Shown here in pieces: positions 1 through 5,679 of a stretch of 6,174 bases of DNA; within the stretch, counting starts at the first letter, position 1; the number at the start of each line of letters is the position of its first letter. Under the pieces are notes generated by a model, which did not search any database, was not told the origin of the DNA, and was given only the letters and a program-made list of their open reading frames with translations. Source of the DNA: Candidatus Omnitrophota bacterium. GTDB lineage: Bacteria; Omnitrophota; Gorgyraeia; Gygaellales; Profunditerraquicolaceae. Position numbers and translations under genes: made by a program. The DNA lies in the NCBI GenBank assembly GCA_020062065.1, contig JAGUWZ010000079.1:1-6174 (forward strand). The letters are read 5' to 3'.

Positions 1-45
1 ATTCCGCATAATGGCTGTCGGGCAAAGAAGAAGCGAAGAGTGTAA
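1..45 (+). CDS. rpsK: 30S ribosomal protein S11, C-terminal end (partial)
   Basis: The first 14 codons of the window, in frame 1, read IPHNGCRAKKKRRV followed by TAA. This is the highly conserved C-terminus of ribosomal protein S11, where the family typically ends with PIPHNGCRPPKRRRV or similar. S11 sits on the platform of the 30S subunit and binds 16S rRNA. The 5' part of the gene lies outside the window. Position agrees with identity: S11 normally precedes S4 and RNA polymerase alpha in the bacterial alpha operon, as it does here. The gap to rpsD is 226 nt and is mostly filled by repeat copy 1. Confidence 0.93.
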   Translation: MPHNGCRAKKKRRV

Positions 46-80
46 TTTTTAAGTTAGGATTGGGGAGTTTAGAATTGGAA

Positions 81-237
81 GCTGATTTAACAACTAGTAA
101 AATGATAATTTCAACCCAATTTTAACGCAGATATTCGCAAATCAAACGCAGATTCTCGCAGATAAATCTTTAAATCTGCGAATATCTGCGTGCAATCTGC
201 GTGTATCTGCGTTCAAAAAGATAGTTCTTAAATTGGC
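81..237 (+). mobile_element. MITE-like hairpin element, copy 1 (complete, 157 bp)
   Basis: This is a non-coding element starting GCTGATTTAACAACTAG (81-97) and ending ATAGTTCTTAAATTGGC (221-237). The reverse complement of the right end matches the left end at 13 of 17 positions, which makes an imperfect terminal inverted repeat. Inside, positions 124-163 and 174-213 form a long imperfect hairpin with a roughly 10-nt loop. CGCA cores at 126, 136, 147 and 157 face TGCG cores at 177, 187, 198 and 208 in perfect register. It differs from copy 4 at about 9 of 157 positions by my hand alignment, all of them in the hairpin or just beside it; the outer ends are identical. I see no clear 12-bp target duplication here: the flanks at 69-80 and 238-249 match poorly unless a gap is allowed. 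It ends 34 nt before the rpsD start. No reading frame of note lies inside it. Confidence 0.88.
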
Positions 238-271
238 TAAATTAAGAGTAAAGCAAACGGAGTGAAATAAT

Positions 272-904
272 ATGGCAAGGTATACCGATGCAACTTGTAG
301 ATTATGTCGCAGAGAGCAAAAGAAACTATTTTTGAAAGGCGCAAAGTGTAATACGGAAAAGTGCCCTATTGCAAAAAGGGCCTACGCCCCCGGTCAACAT
401 GGCCAGGGAAAATCCCGGATGAAACTTTCTAACTATGGTCTGCAATTAAGAGAGAAGCAAAAGGTAAAAAGGATATACGGAGTTCTGGAGCGGCAGTTCC
501 GCAGATATTTTAGCATTGCCTCTAAATCAAAAGGGGTTACGGGAAAGGTGCTCTTGCAACTGTTAGAAAGAAGGCTGGATAACGCGATATTTAGGGTGGG
601 GTTGGGTTTATCCAGGGCACATGCGCGGCAAATTGTGCGTCATAATTTTGTCTGGGTAAATAGTAAGAGGGTAAATATACCATCTTATTTAATAAATACC
701 GGAGACGATATAGAGATTAAAGCCAAAGATAAAGCCAAAGATAAATTAAAGGAAAATTTAGAATTTTCTAAAGACCGGACTGTTCCTTCTTGGTTGGAAT
801 TTAAACCTCAGGAATTTAAAATAAAAGTTTTGAGATTGCCAGAAAAAGGTGACATTCAACAACCAATCGAAGAACAGTTAATCGTCGAATATTACTCTAA
901 GTAA
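272..904 (+). CDS. rpsD: 30S ribosomal protein S4
   Basis: S4 is a primary 16S rRNA-binding protein that starts 30S assembly; in several bacteria it also represses its own operon. The 210-aa product has normal family length. It begins MARYTDATCRLCRRE, and Cys9, Cys12, Cys26 and Cys31 form the CxxC...C(4)C pattern of zinc-binding (C+) S4 proteins. The conserved YAPGQHG follows at residues 38-44. The S4 RNA-binding fold lies at about residues 99-160 (RRLDNAIFRVG, then LSRAHARQIVRHNFVWVN). The ATG at 272 is supported by GGAGTG at 259-264, about 7 nt upstream, and by the family N-terminus. The gene stands alone between two copies of the mobile hairpin element, although it belongs with rpsK and rpoA in the canonical operon. 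A small in-frame 12-bp tandem (719-742, encoding KAKDKAKD) does not change the length relative to typical S4. Confidence 0.98.
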   Translation: MARYTDATCRLCRREQKKLFLKGAKCNTEKCPIAKRAYAPGQHGQGKSRMKLSNYGLQLREKQKVKRIYGVLERQFRRYFSIASKSKGVTGKVLLQLLERRLDNAIFRVGLGLSRAHARQIVRHNFVWVNSKRVNIPSYLINTGDDIEIKAKDKAKDKLKENLEFSKDRTVPSWLEFKPQEFKIKVLRLPEKGDIQQPIEEQLIVEYYSK

Positions 905-913
905 TTGGGGGAT

Positions 914-970
914 CCAGAGAGTTTTTTTGTGTTTTCGACCATCCTCAAGCGGCCTCTCTGGTTAGTTTTT
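914..970 (+). terminator. Possible terminator or attenuator after rpsD
   Basis: CCAGAGAG (914-921) can pair perfectly with CTCTCTGG (954-961), an 8-bp stem closing a 32-nt loop, followed by TTAGTTTTT (962-970). A competing stem is possible between CTCTC (954-958) and GAGAG (971-975). The loop is large for an intrinsic terminator and the T-tract is interrupted, so a terminator, an attenuator or a protein-binding leader are all open. It sits 10 nt after the rpsD stop and upstream of the element preceding rpoA. Full termination here would require a separate promoter for rpoA, for which I see no clear candidate. Confidence 0.35.
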
Positions 971-988
971 GAGAGAACGTCTACTCAT

Positions 989-1000
989 TAAAGGAGATGA
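989..1000 (+). repeat. Target-site duplication, left copy (copy 2)
   Basis: TAAAGGAGATGA at 989-1000 is identical to 1156-1167, and the two flank repeat copy 2 exactly at its predicted ends. The match stops at both edges: T988 versus C1155, and G1001 versus A1168. It contains AAGGAG (991-996), now an orphan Shine-Dalgarno about 175 nt from rpoA; the only frames after it are trivially short. Confidence 0.9.
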
Positions 1001-1155
1001 GGTGATTTAACAATTAGTAAAATGATAATTGCAACCCAATTTTATTAACGCAGATTTTCGCAAATCAAACGCAGATAGTCGCAGATAAAATATCTGCGTA
1101 TATCCGCGTGTAATCTGCGTTTATCTGCGTTTAAAAAAGTAGTTCTTAAATTGGC
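1001..1155 (+). mobile_element. MITE-like hairpin element, copy 2 (complete, 155 bp)
   Basis: The left end is GGTGATTTAACAATTAG and the right end is GTAGTTCTTAAATTGGC. The internal hairpin spans about 1047-1131, with four CGCA-type and four (T/C)GCG-type units spaced 10, 11 and 10 bp in both arms, as in copies 1 and 4. It is more diverged than those two: there is a TTA insertion near 1044-1046, several substitutions, and a shorter loop. Even so, it has perfect 12-bp direct repeats on both sides. It is inserted between the rpsD 3' region and the rpoA start codon, with 15 nt from its right end to the ATG. Confidence 0.92.
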
Positions 1156-1167
1156 TAAAGGAGATGA
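1156..1167 (+). promoter_or_regulatory. rpoA Shine-Dalgarno inside the right target-site duplication
   Basis: TAAAGGAGATGA at 1156-1167 is the second member of the 12-bp direct repeat around copy 2. Its AAGGAG (1158-1163) lies 7 nt before the rpoA ATG at 1171, an ideal ribosome-binding site. The simplest reading is that the element inserted at the ancestral ribosome-binding site and the target duplication restored it next to the start codon. Confidence 0.9.
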
Positions 1168-1170
1168 AAA

Positions 1171-2160
1171 ATGGGAGTTAAATGGAGGGATTTTCAATTA
1201 CCAAAGAAATTAGAATGCGATGAATCGAGTTACAATGATAAATATGGTAAATTTTTTGCCGCTCCTTTTGAACGTGGATACGGTATTACTCTGGGAAATT
1301 CTTTAAGACGGGTTTTACTTTCTTCTATAGAAGGCAGTGCTGTAACTTTTCTTAAGTTTGCTGGAGTGCAACATGAATTTTCGACTATCCCCGGCGTGAT
1401 TGAGGATGTGCCGGAAATAATCTTGAATATTAAAAATCTGGTTTTGAAATCACATTCAAAAGTGCCCAAGACAGTGTATATAAAGAAAAATACCAAAGGA
1501 GAAATCAAGGCCAAGGATATTGTTAGAGACGAAACAATTGAGGTAATTAATCCAGATTTACATATCGCTACTTTAAGCAAAGATACCAAATTCCATCTAG
1601 AGATGGAGGTGTCCAGAGGCAGAGGCTACGTTCCACAGGAATTAAACAAAAAGGAAGACCAAATTATAGGACTAATTCCTATAGATTCAATCTTTAGCCC
1701 TGTCAAGAGAGTCAATTTCAACGTAGAAAACACACGCGTAGGACAAAAGACAGATTATGATAAATTGATACTTGAAATATGGACAAACGGTGCAATCAGC
1801 CCTAAAGATGCTCTCTTGTACGCTTCTAATATCCTGCAGAGGCATTTAGATATTTTTGTTAATTTCGGCCAATTGCCTGAGGGAGAAGAGGAAGAGCTGG
1901 AGATGACTCAAGAAGAAATAACCCTATATGAAAAACTTAGACTCCCGATCTCGGAATTGGAGCTTTCAGTAAGAAGCTCGAATTGCCTGAGAGAAGCAAA
2001 TATTAAAACCATCGCTGATTTGGTGAAAAAGACAGAAAATGAAATGCTCGGTTTTAAAAATTTTGGTAAGAAGTCTTTAACCGAAATAAAACAACTTCTT
2101 GCAGGAATGGGATTGAGTCTGGGTATGCAGGTAGATCTTAAAAAATTGAAAAAAGATTAA
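1171..2160 (+). CDS. rpoA: DNA-directed RNA polymerase subunit alpha
   Basis: The alpha subunit dimerises to start assembly of the core RNA polymerase (alpha2-beta-beta'-omega); its C-terminal domain contacts UP-element DNA and activators. The 329-aa product has standard length. The N-terminal domain shows PFERGYGITLGNSLRRVLLSS (residues 32-52, family core motif) and the HEFSTIPGVIEDVPEIILN block around 68-86. The C-terminal domain (about 256-329) contains VRSSNCLREANI and FGKKSLTEIKQLL. Arg268 and Asn271 in RSSN correspond to the DNA-contacting Arg265 and Asn268 of E. coli alpha. The ATG at 1171 is chosen for its AAGGAG 7 nt upstream. That ribosome-binding site is part of a transposition target duplication. 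A half copy of the same element follows 10 nt after the stop codon. The protein itself looks intact and ordinary. Confidence 0.98.
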   Translation: MGVKWRDFQLPKKLECDESSYNDKYGKFFAAPFERGYGITLGNSLRRVLLSSIEGSAVTFLKFAGVQHEFSTIPGVIEDVPEIILNIKNLVLKSHSKVPKTVYIKKNTKGEIKAKDIVRDETIEVINPDLHIATLSKDTKFHLEMEVSRGRGYVPQELNKKEDQIIGLIPIDSIFSPVKRVNFNVENTRVGQKTDYDKLILEIWTNGAISPKDALLYASNILQRHLDIFVNFGQLPEGEEEELEMTQEEITLYEKLRLPISELELSVRSSNCLREANIKTIADLVKKTENEMLGFKNFGKKSLTEIKQLLAGMGLSLGMQVDLKKLKKD

Positions 2161-2170
2161 TAAGGTTTAT

Positions 2171-2232
2171 CTTGCGAATATCTGCGTGCAATCTGCGTGT
2201 ATCTGCGTTTAAAAGGTAGTTCTTAAATTAGC
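2171..2232 (+). mobile_element. MITE-like hairpin element, copy 3 (right half only)
   Basis: From 2171 the sequence follows the right arm and right end of copy 1: four (T/C)TGCG units, then GGTAGTTCTTAAATTAGC ending at 2232, equivalent to the TTGGC end of intact copies. The left end and left arm are absent, so the large hairpin cannot form. The upstream border is only 10 nt after the rpoA stop codon. The right flank TAATTAAGATGA (2233-2244) starts with TAA like the confirmed targets and overlaps the rplQ ATG. TAATAAGG at 2158-2165 could be a decayed partner, but this is weak. The right end is 8 nt before rplQ. Confidence 0.85.
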
Positions 2233-2240
2233 TAATTAAG

Positions 2241-2816
2241 ATGAGACATAGAAAAGCAAAATATTCATTAAATCGTTTTACCAGCTGGCGTGAAGCTACA
2301 ATTGTAAGCCTGACGAGAAATTTATTTAAATACGAGCGTATAAAAACGACTCAAGCCAAGGCAAAGGCTTGCCAGCCATTAGCGGAAAAAATTATTTCTC
2401 TGGCAAAACAAAATACCCTCACTCAGAAAAGGCGAGCTTATAAGTTATTGGGTGAACATTCGTTCGTTAGTTTGCTTTTTAAAGATATCGCTCCTCGTTT
2501 TGGAAACCGGACATCCGGGTTTACAAGGATTATTAAGTTAGAAAAAAGAAGGGGTGATAATGCTAATTTAGTGATTCTGGAGCTCACAGAAATCAAAGAA
2601 AAAAAGAAGAAAACAAAGGTCGAAAAAGAAGTAAAACCAGGAGTTAAACAGGTTCAAGAAACTAGGGAAGATGAGGTTAAAGAAAAACCTGTTCAGGAAG
2701 TTCGTCTAAAAACCGATGTTAAGGTTTTAGAAAAACCACCCATAACCAAAAAGCCCGTGAGAAGTTTTTTGGGTGGTATAAGACGCATATTTAAAAGAGA
2801 AAGAGATTCGTTATGA
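2241..2816 (+). CDS. rplQ: 50S ribosomal protein L17 with charged C-terminal extension
   Basis: L17 is a 50S subunit protein near the peptide exit region. Residues 1-117 are the conserved domain: MRHRKAKYSLNR at the start, the RNLFKYERIKTTQAKAK segment at 26-42, then APRFGNRTSGFTRIIKLEKRRGDNANLVILELTE at about 84-117. The normal family length is about 115-130 aa, whereas this product is 191 aa. Residues 118-191 are a low-complexity Lys/Glu/Val tail (for example EKKKKTKVEKEVKPG) that closes with a basic, possibly amphipathic segment, SFLGGIRRIFKRERDSL. Similar tails occur on some L17 proteins of uncultured phyla (from memory). There is no clear Shine-Dalgarno before the ATG; the upstream bases are element end plus TAATTAAG. 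The start is fixed by the invariant MRHR N-terminus. The stop is 7 nt before the aminotransferase start. Confidence 0.96.
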   Translation: MRHRKAKYSLNRFTSWREATIVSLTRNLFKYERIKTTQAKAKACQPLAEKIISLAKQNTLTQKRRAYKLLGEHSFVSLLFKDIAPRFGNRTSGFTRIIKLEKRRGDNANLVILELTEIKEKKKKTKVEKEVKPGVKQVQETREDEVKEKPVQEVRLKTDVKVLEKPPITKKPVRSFLGGIRRIFKRERDSL

Positions 2817-2823
2817 GCTTTCA

Positions 2824-3999
2824 ATGAAGATAGATACCAGGCTATCTGAACGACTCAAAAAAATAAATCCTTCTCTCACACTCGCCATAACCGCAAAAGC
2901 TAAAAAACTCAAAATCGAAGGAAAAGATGTTATTTCTTTTGCAGCAGGGGAGCCTGATTTTGACACCCCAAATCTGATTAAGGATGCAGCTGTAGAAGCT
3001 ATCCAATCTGGTTTTACCAAATATACTCCAACCACAGGGATCCCTGAGCTAAAAAAACTCATTTCAGAAAAATTCAAAAAAGATAATTCGCTTGATTATG
3101 ATGTCAAGCAAATAGTTGTTTCCTGCGGGGCAAAGCATAGTATTTTTAACACCTTGTTTGTTTTGATTGATAAAGGCGATGAGGTTCTCATTCCGTCTCC
3201 ATATTGGGTAAGTTATCCGGAGATGGTTAATCTCTGTGAAGGCATACCGCGGTTTATTAAGACCTTAAGCGCCAACAATTTTAAAATAAGACCCGAAGAT
3301 TTGTTAAAACATATCAGTCTAAAGACAAAGGCATTGTTCCTTAATAGCCCTGCCAATCCCACGGGATGCGTTTATAATGAAAATGAATTACGTCAGATCG
3401 CCAAGATCTGCGTAAATAAGAAGATTTTTGTGATCAGCGATGAGATATACGAGAAGATTATTTTTGATGAGATAAGAATTGTGTCCATTGCCTCTTTGGG
3501 AAAAGATATATACGATTTAACCATCACCGTCAACGGCTTGTCAAAAAGCTATGCGATGACCGGATGGCGTATTGGATATCTGGGTGGACCGCAAGATATT
3601 GTGGAGGCGATATCGAATTTGCAGGACCACTCTACTTCTAATCCGACCTCTATTGCTCAAAAAGCAGCAGTGGCAGCCCTGAGTATGCCGGATACGTTTT
3701 CAAAGGAAATGACTATCGAATTCCAAAAAAGAAGGGATTATATCGTTGAGCGCCTAAAGAAGATGAAAAAAATATCTTATGTATTACCCAGAGGCGCATT
3801 CTATATTTTCTGCGATGTCTCTGCGACCAAATTGGATTCTATGACATTTTCCAACCGCCTCCTTGATGAGTTATTAATCGCGGTTATTCCGGGGATGGCT
3901 TTTGGTAATGATGACTATATTCGCATAAGTTTCGCCACAAGCCTTAAAGAGATAGAAAGGGGGATGGATAGGCTGGAGGAATGGCTAAATAAAATATAG
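2824..3999 (+). CDS. Class I PLP-dependent aminotransferase, aspartate (possibly prephenate) type
   Basis: This is a fold-type I PLP enzyme of the aspartate aminotransferase Ib kind (Thermus/Bacillus type), which exchanges amino groups between aspartate or glutamate and 2-oxoacids. The 391-aa length is typical. Visible motifs are AAGEPDFDTP (40-49), KYTPTTGIPELK (66-77), SPYWVSYPEM (125-134), NSPANPTG (174-181), SDEIYE (205-210) and SKSYAMTGWRIGY (240-252). Lys241 is the PLP Schiff-base lysine, Asp206 pairs with the PLP ring nitrogen, and Arg367 in YIRISF should bind the substrate alpha-carboxylate. Lys104 (GAKHS) aligns with the Thermus lysine that recognises the second carboxylate. Some members also transaminate prephenate, and sequence alone does not settle this. 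It starts 7 nt after rplQ, so co-transcription and translational coupling are likely; the Shine-Dalgarno is weak. Confidence 0.93.
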   Translation: MKIDTRLSERLKKINPSLTLAITAKAKKLKIEGKDVISFAAGEPDFDTPNLIKDAAVEAIQSGFTKYTPTTGIPELKKLISEKFKKDNSLDYDVKQIVVSCGAKHSIFNTLFVLIDKGDEVLIPSPYWVSYPEMVNLCEGIPRFIKTLSANNFKIRPEDLLKHISLKTKALFLNSPANPTGCVYNENELRQIAKICVNKKIFVISDEIYEKIIFDEIRIVSIASLGKDIYDLTITVNGLSKSYAMTGWRIGYLGGPQDIVEAISNLQDHSTSNPTSIAQKAAVAALSMPDTFSKEMTIEFQKRRDYIVERLKKMKKISYVLPRGAFYIFCDVSATKLDSMTFSNRLLDELLIAVIPGMAFGNDDYIRISFATSLKEIERGMDRLEEWLNKI

Positions 4000-4035
4000 A
4001 ACAAGTCCTATTATATAATTTTGCATAATTAAAGC

Positions 4036-4117
4036 GTCATTACTACTGCAAAGCGAAGCCGAAGCGACAAAGCAATCTCAAAAGTAAGATTACCTCGTCG
4101 CTGTCGTTTCCAATGAC
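4036..4117. repeat. Palindromic intergenic repeat of the GTCATTGCGAG type
   Basis: GTCATT (4036-4041) is mirrored by AATGAC (4112-4117). Inside, 4063-4078 (AGCGACAAAGCAATCT) pairs with 4087-4102 (AGATTACCTCGTCGCT) at 13 of 16 positions around an 8-nt loop. The overall pattern, GTCATT...GCGAAGC...AGCAATCT then AGATT...CGTCGC...AATGAC, resembles a palindromic intergenic repeat I know from many bacterial genomes. The left arm carries about 12 extra bases, so this copy looks degraded. It is unrelated to the CGCAGAT element. Lying 36 nt after the aminotransferase stop, it could fold at the transcript 3' end. Confidence 0.6.
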
Positions 4118-4197
4118 TCAGTTACTTCCGAAAGCTCAAAATTTTTGCAAAGAACAATAGTGATTAATCCGAAATAGGATTTAGAAATTCGAAATTA

Positions 4198-4209
4198 TAA
4201 GTAAATAAA
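4198..4209 (+). repeat. Target-site duplication, left copy (copy 4)
   Basis: TAAGTAAATAAA at 4198-4209 is identical to 4367-4378, directly flanking copy 4. The match ends exactly at the element borders: A4197 differs from C4366, and G4210 differs from A4379. Confidence 0.88.
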
Positions 4210-4366
4210 GCTGATTTAACAACTAGTAAAATGATAATTTCAACCCAATTTTAACGCAGATTTTCGCAAATCAAATGCAGATAGTCGCAGATAGAACTTT
4301 AAATCTGCGTATATCTGCGTGCAATCTGCGTGCATCTGCGTTTAAAAAGATAGTTCTTAAATTGGC
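4210..4366 (+). mobile_element. MITE-like hairpin element, copy 4 (complete, 157 bp)
   Basis: It has the same length and the same outer ends as copy 1 (GCTGATTTAACAACTAG at the left, ATAGTTCTTAAATTGGC at the right) and about 94% identity by hand count. The internal hairpin spans 4253-4342 with the 10-11-10 bp spacing of CGCA/TGCG-type units in both arms (one left unit reads TGCA). Perfect 12-bp direct repeats flank it, so it arrived by transposition as a unit. The right end lies 14 nt before the leuC ATG. Confidence 0.93.
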
Positions 4367-4378
4367 TAAGTAAATAAA
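4367..4378 (+). repeat. Target-site duplication, right copy (copy 4)
   Basis: TAAGTAAATAAA at 4367-4378 repeats 4198-4209. It occupies the position where the leuC Shine-Dalgarno would be, but contains no GGAG-like sequence. The pre-insertion leader therefore also lacked one. Confidence 0.88.
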
Positions 4379-4380
4379 AA

Positions 4381-5634
4381 ATGGGAAAGACGATTGCCGA
4401 AAAGATATTGATTAAACATGCAGGCAAAATTTTGGCGGCGGGTGATTTTGCCATATGTAATGTTGATTTTACGTTTGGACAGGATGGGACATCTTCGATT
4501 ATAATCGATCGGGTTCGTGAATTAGGACTTAAACAATTAAAGACGAAATTCTGTATGGTTATAGACCATAGCGCACCTTCTCCTAATGAAGGTGTATCAG
4601 GTGTGCATAAAAAAATGCGCCGCTTTTCACTCGATTATAAAATCGGACTCTATGATATTGGTTGCGGGGTCTGCCATCAGGTTATACCCGAATCAGGCCA
4701 ATTATTACCCGGGGATTTAGTTTTAGGCGCGGATTCTCATACTTGTACCTACGGTGCTTTGGGTGTTTTTTCCACTGGTGTGGGTTCGACGGATTTAGCC
4801 ATTGCCTTGGCCACGGGCAAAAATTGGTTTAAGGTTCCTTCGACGATAAAAATAATCATTAAGGGCAAAATCCCCAAAGGCGTATTTGCTAAAGATATAA
4901 TTTTGCATATCATCAGTAGAGTAGGAGCAGGCGGCGCTACTTATAAAGCAATAGAGTTCTGCGGTCCGGTTATTGATAGCCTAGATATGGATGGCCGTTT
5001 TACTATGTGTAATATGGTGGTAGAAATGGGCGCAAAAGCAGGATTCATGCCGCAGGATAACAAGACAATAGAGTGGCTTAAGAAGAGATTGCCTAAAAAC
5101 AAAAAGATAATTTCTGTTGTTGCAGATAGAGATGCTGGTTATGAACGAATTTTAGAGTTTGATATTTCTAAACTTAAACCACAGGTTTCAACCCCGCATA
5201 ATGTTGATACAGTCACATCTGTAGATAAATTAAAAAATATAAAAATAAACGAAGCATATTTAGGGACCTGTACAAATGGCAGACTTAGTGATTTGAAAAT
5301 TGCAGCATCAATTTTAAAATTAAAGAAAGTTGCTCAAGGAGTAAGATTTATTATCGCCCCGGCTTCGCGAAGCATATTTTTAGAAGCTTTAAAATTGGGT
5401 ATAATTGATACATTTATTAAATCAGGAGCTGTTCTGGTGGCTCCAGGATGCGGTCCTTGTGTAGGAACGCACAACGGCATACCTGCTGACGCAGAGAATG
5501 TGATATCAACGGCTAACCGTAATTTTAAAGGCCGCATGGGTAATCCCAAGGCATTTATTTATCTGGCTTCCCCGGCAAGCGTAACTGCTTCGGCAATAGA
5601 AGGCAAAATTGCCGATCCGAGGAAGTATTTATGA
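4381..5634 (+). CDS. leuC: 3-isopropylmalate dehydratase large subunit (LeuC, HACN type)
   Basis: This is an aconitase-superfamily protein that, with the small subunit LeuD, isomerises 2-isopropylmalate to 3-isopropylmalate in leucine synthesis. The 417-aa length fits the short archaeal-type LeuC/homoaconitase group (about 420 aa) rather than the about 465-aa enterobacterial form. The [4Fe-4S] ligands are Cys297 (YLGTCTNGR) and Cys357/Cys360 (APGCGPCVG). Other family motifs are VIDHSAPSPN (60-69), GADSHTCTYGALG (116-128), RVGAGGATYKAIEF (180-193) and NRNFKGRMG (379-387). The start MGKTIAEKIL is typical, although no Shine-Dalgarno precedes it. No leuD follows: the next gene is pilT, so the small subunit must be encoded elsewhere. 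Homoaconitase or a related hydro-lyase is possible, because this group is hard to separate by sequence. Confidence 0.92.
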   Translation: MGKTIAEKILIKHAGKILAAGDFAICNVDFTFGQDGTSSIIIDRVRELGLKQLKTKFCMVIDHSAPSPNEGVSGVHKKMRRFSLDYKIGLYDIGCGVCHQVIPESGQLLPGDLVLGADSHTCTYGALGVFSTGVGSTDLAIALATGKNWFKVPSTIKIIIKGKIPKGVFAKDIILHIISRVGAGGATYKAIEFCGPVIDSLDMDGRFTMCNMVVEMGAKAGFMPQDNKTIEWLKKRLPKNKKIISVVADRDAGYERILEFDISKLKPQVSTPHNVDTVTSVDKLKNIKINEAYLGTCTNGRLSDLKIAASILKLKKVAQGVRFIIAPASRSIFLEALKLGIIDTFIKSGAVLVAPGCGPCVGTHNGIPADAENVISTANRNFKGRMGNPKAFIYLASPASVTASAIEGKIADPRKYL

Positions 5635-5679
5635 CATTGTTAACTTAAAAATGGCAATTCATAAAAGGGGATAAATACT

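Larger units (their letters stand above)
4000..4380 (+). other. Non-coding gap between aminotransferase and leuC
   Basis: I find no convincing gene on either strand here. The gap contains an unidentified AT-rich stretch (4000-4035) and a palindromic repeat (4036-4117). Next comes a T- and A-rich segment (4118-4197) with small AATCCGAAATAGGATT and GAAATTCGAAATT symmetries. Copy 4 of the mobile element with its 12-bp target duplication (4198-4378) fills the rest. A TATAAT at 4014-4019 lacks a matching -35 box, so no promoter is called. Confidence 0.7.

Noticed and set aside
124..220. Intrinsic terminator in each element copy
   Set aside because: The hairpin is long and imperfect, is not followed by a T-tract on either strand, and sits between genes that must be transcribed.
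81..240. CRISPR array (short repeated CGCAGAT units)
   Set aside because: Units recur every 10-11 bp, form two inverted arms, and have no spacers of 25-45 bp. The whole block is repeated at other loci with defined ends.
69..249. 12-bp target duplication around copy 1
   Set aside because: Ungapped flanks match at only about 3 of 12 positions. A gapped TA-AATT match is possible but too weak to claim.
719..742. In-frame 12-bp tandem in rpsD as an insertion
   Set aside because: AAAGCCAAAGAT occurs twice, but the S4 segment has the same length as in typical homologues, so it is probably lysine-rich codon coincidence.
1230..1589. 119-aa reading frame on the - strand
   Set aside because: It lies entirely within rpoA, which is unmistakable on the + strand, and its translation shows no recognisable motif.
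2811..3077. 88-aa reading frame on the - strand
   Set aside because: It overlaps the start of the aminotransferase gene in antisense and has no recognisable family features.
4014..4019. TATAAT -10 box after the aminotransferase gene
   Set aside because: There is no -35-like sequence at a suitable distance, the region is AT-rich, and no gene starts nearby.
5334..5549. 71-aa reading frame on the - strand
   Set aside because: It is antisense to the iron-sulfur motif region of leuC and is a shadow of that gene.
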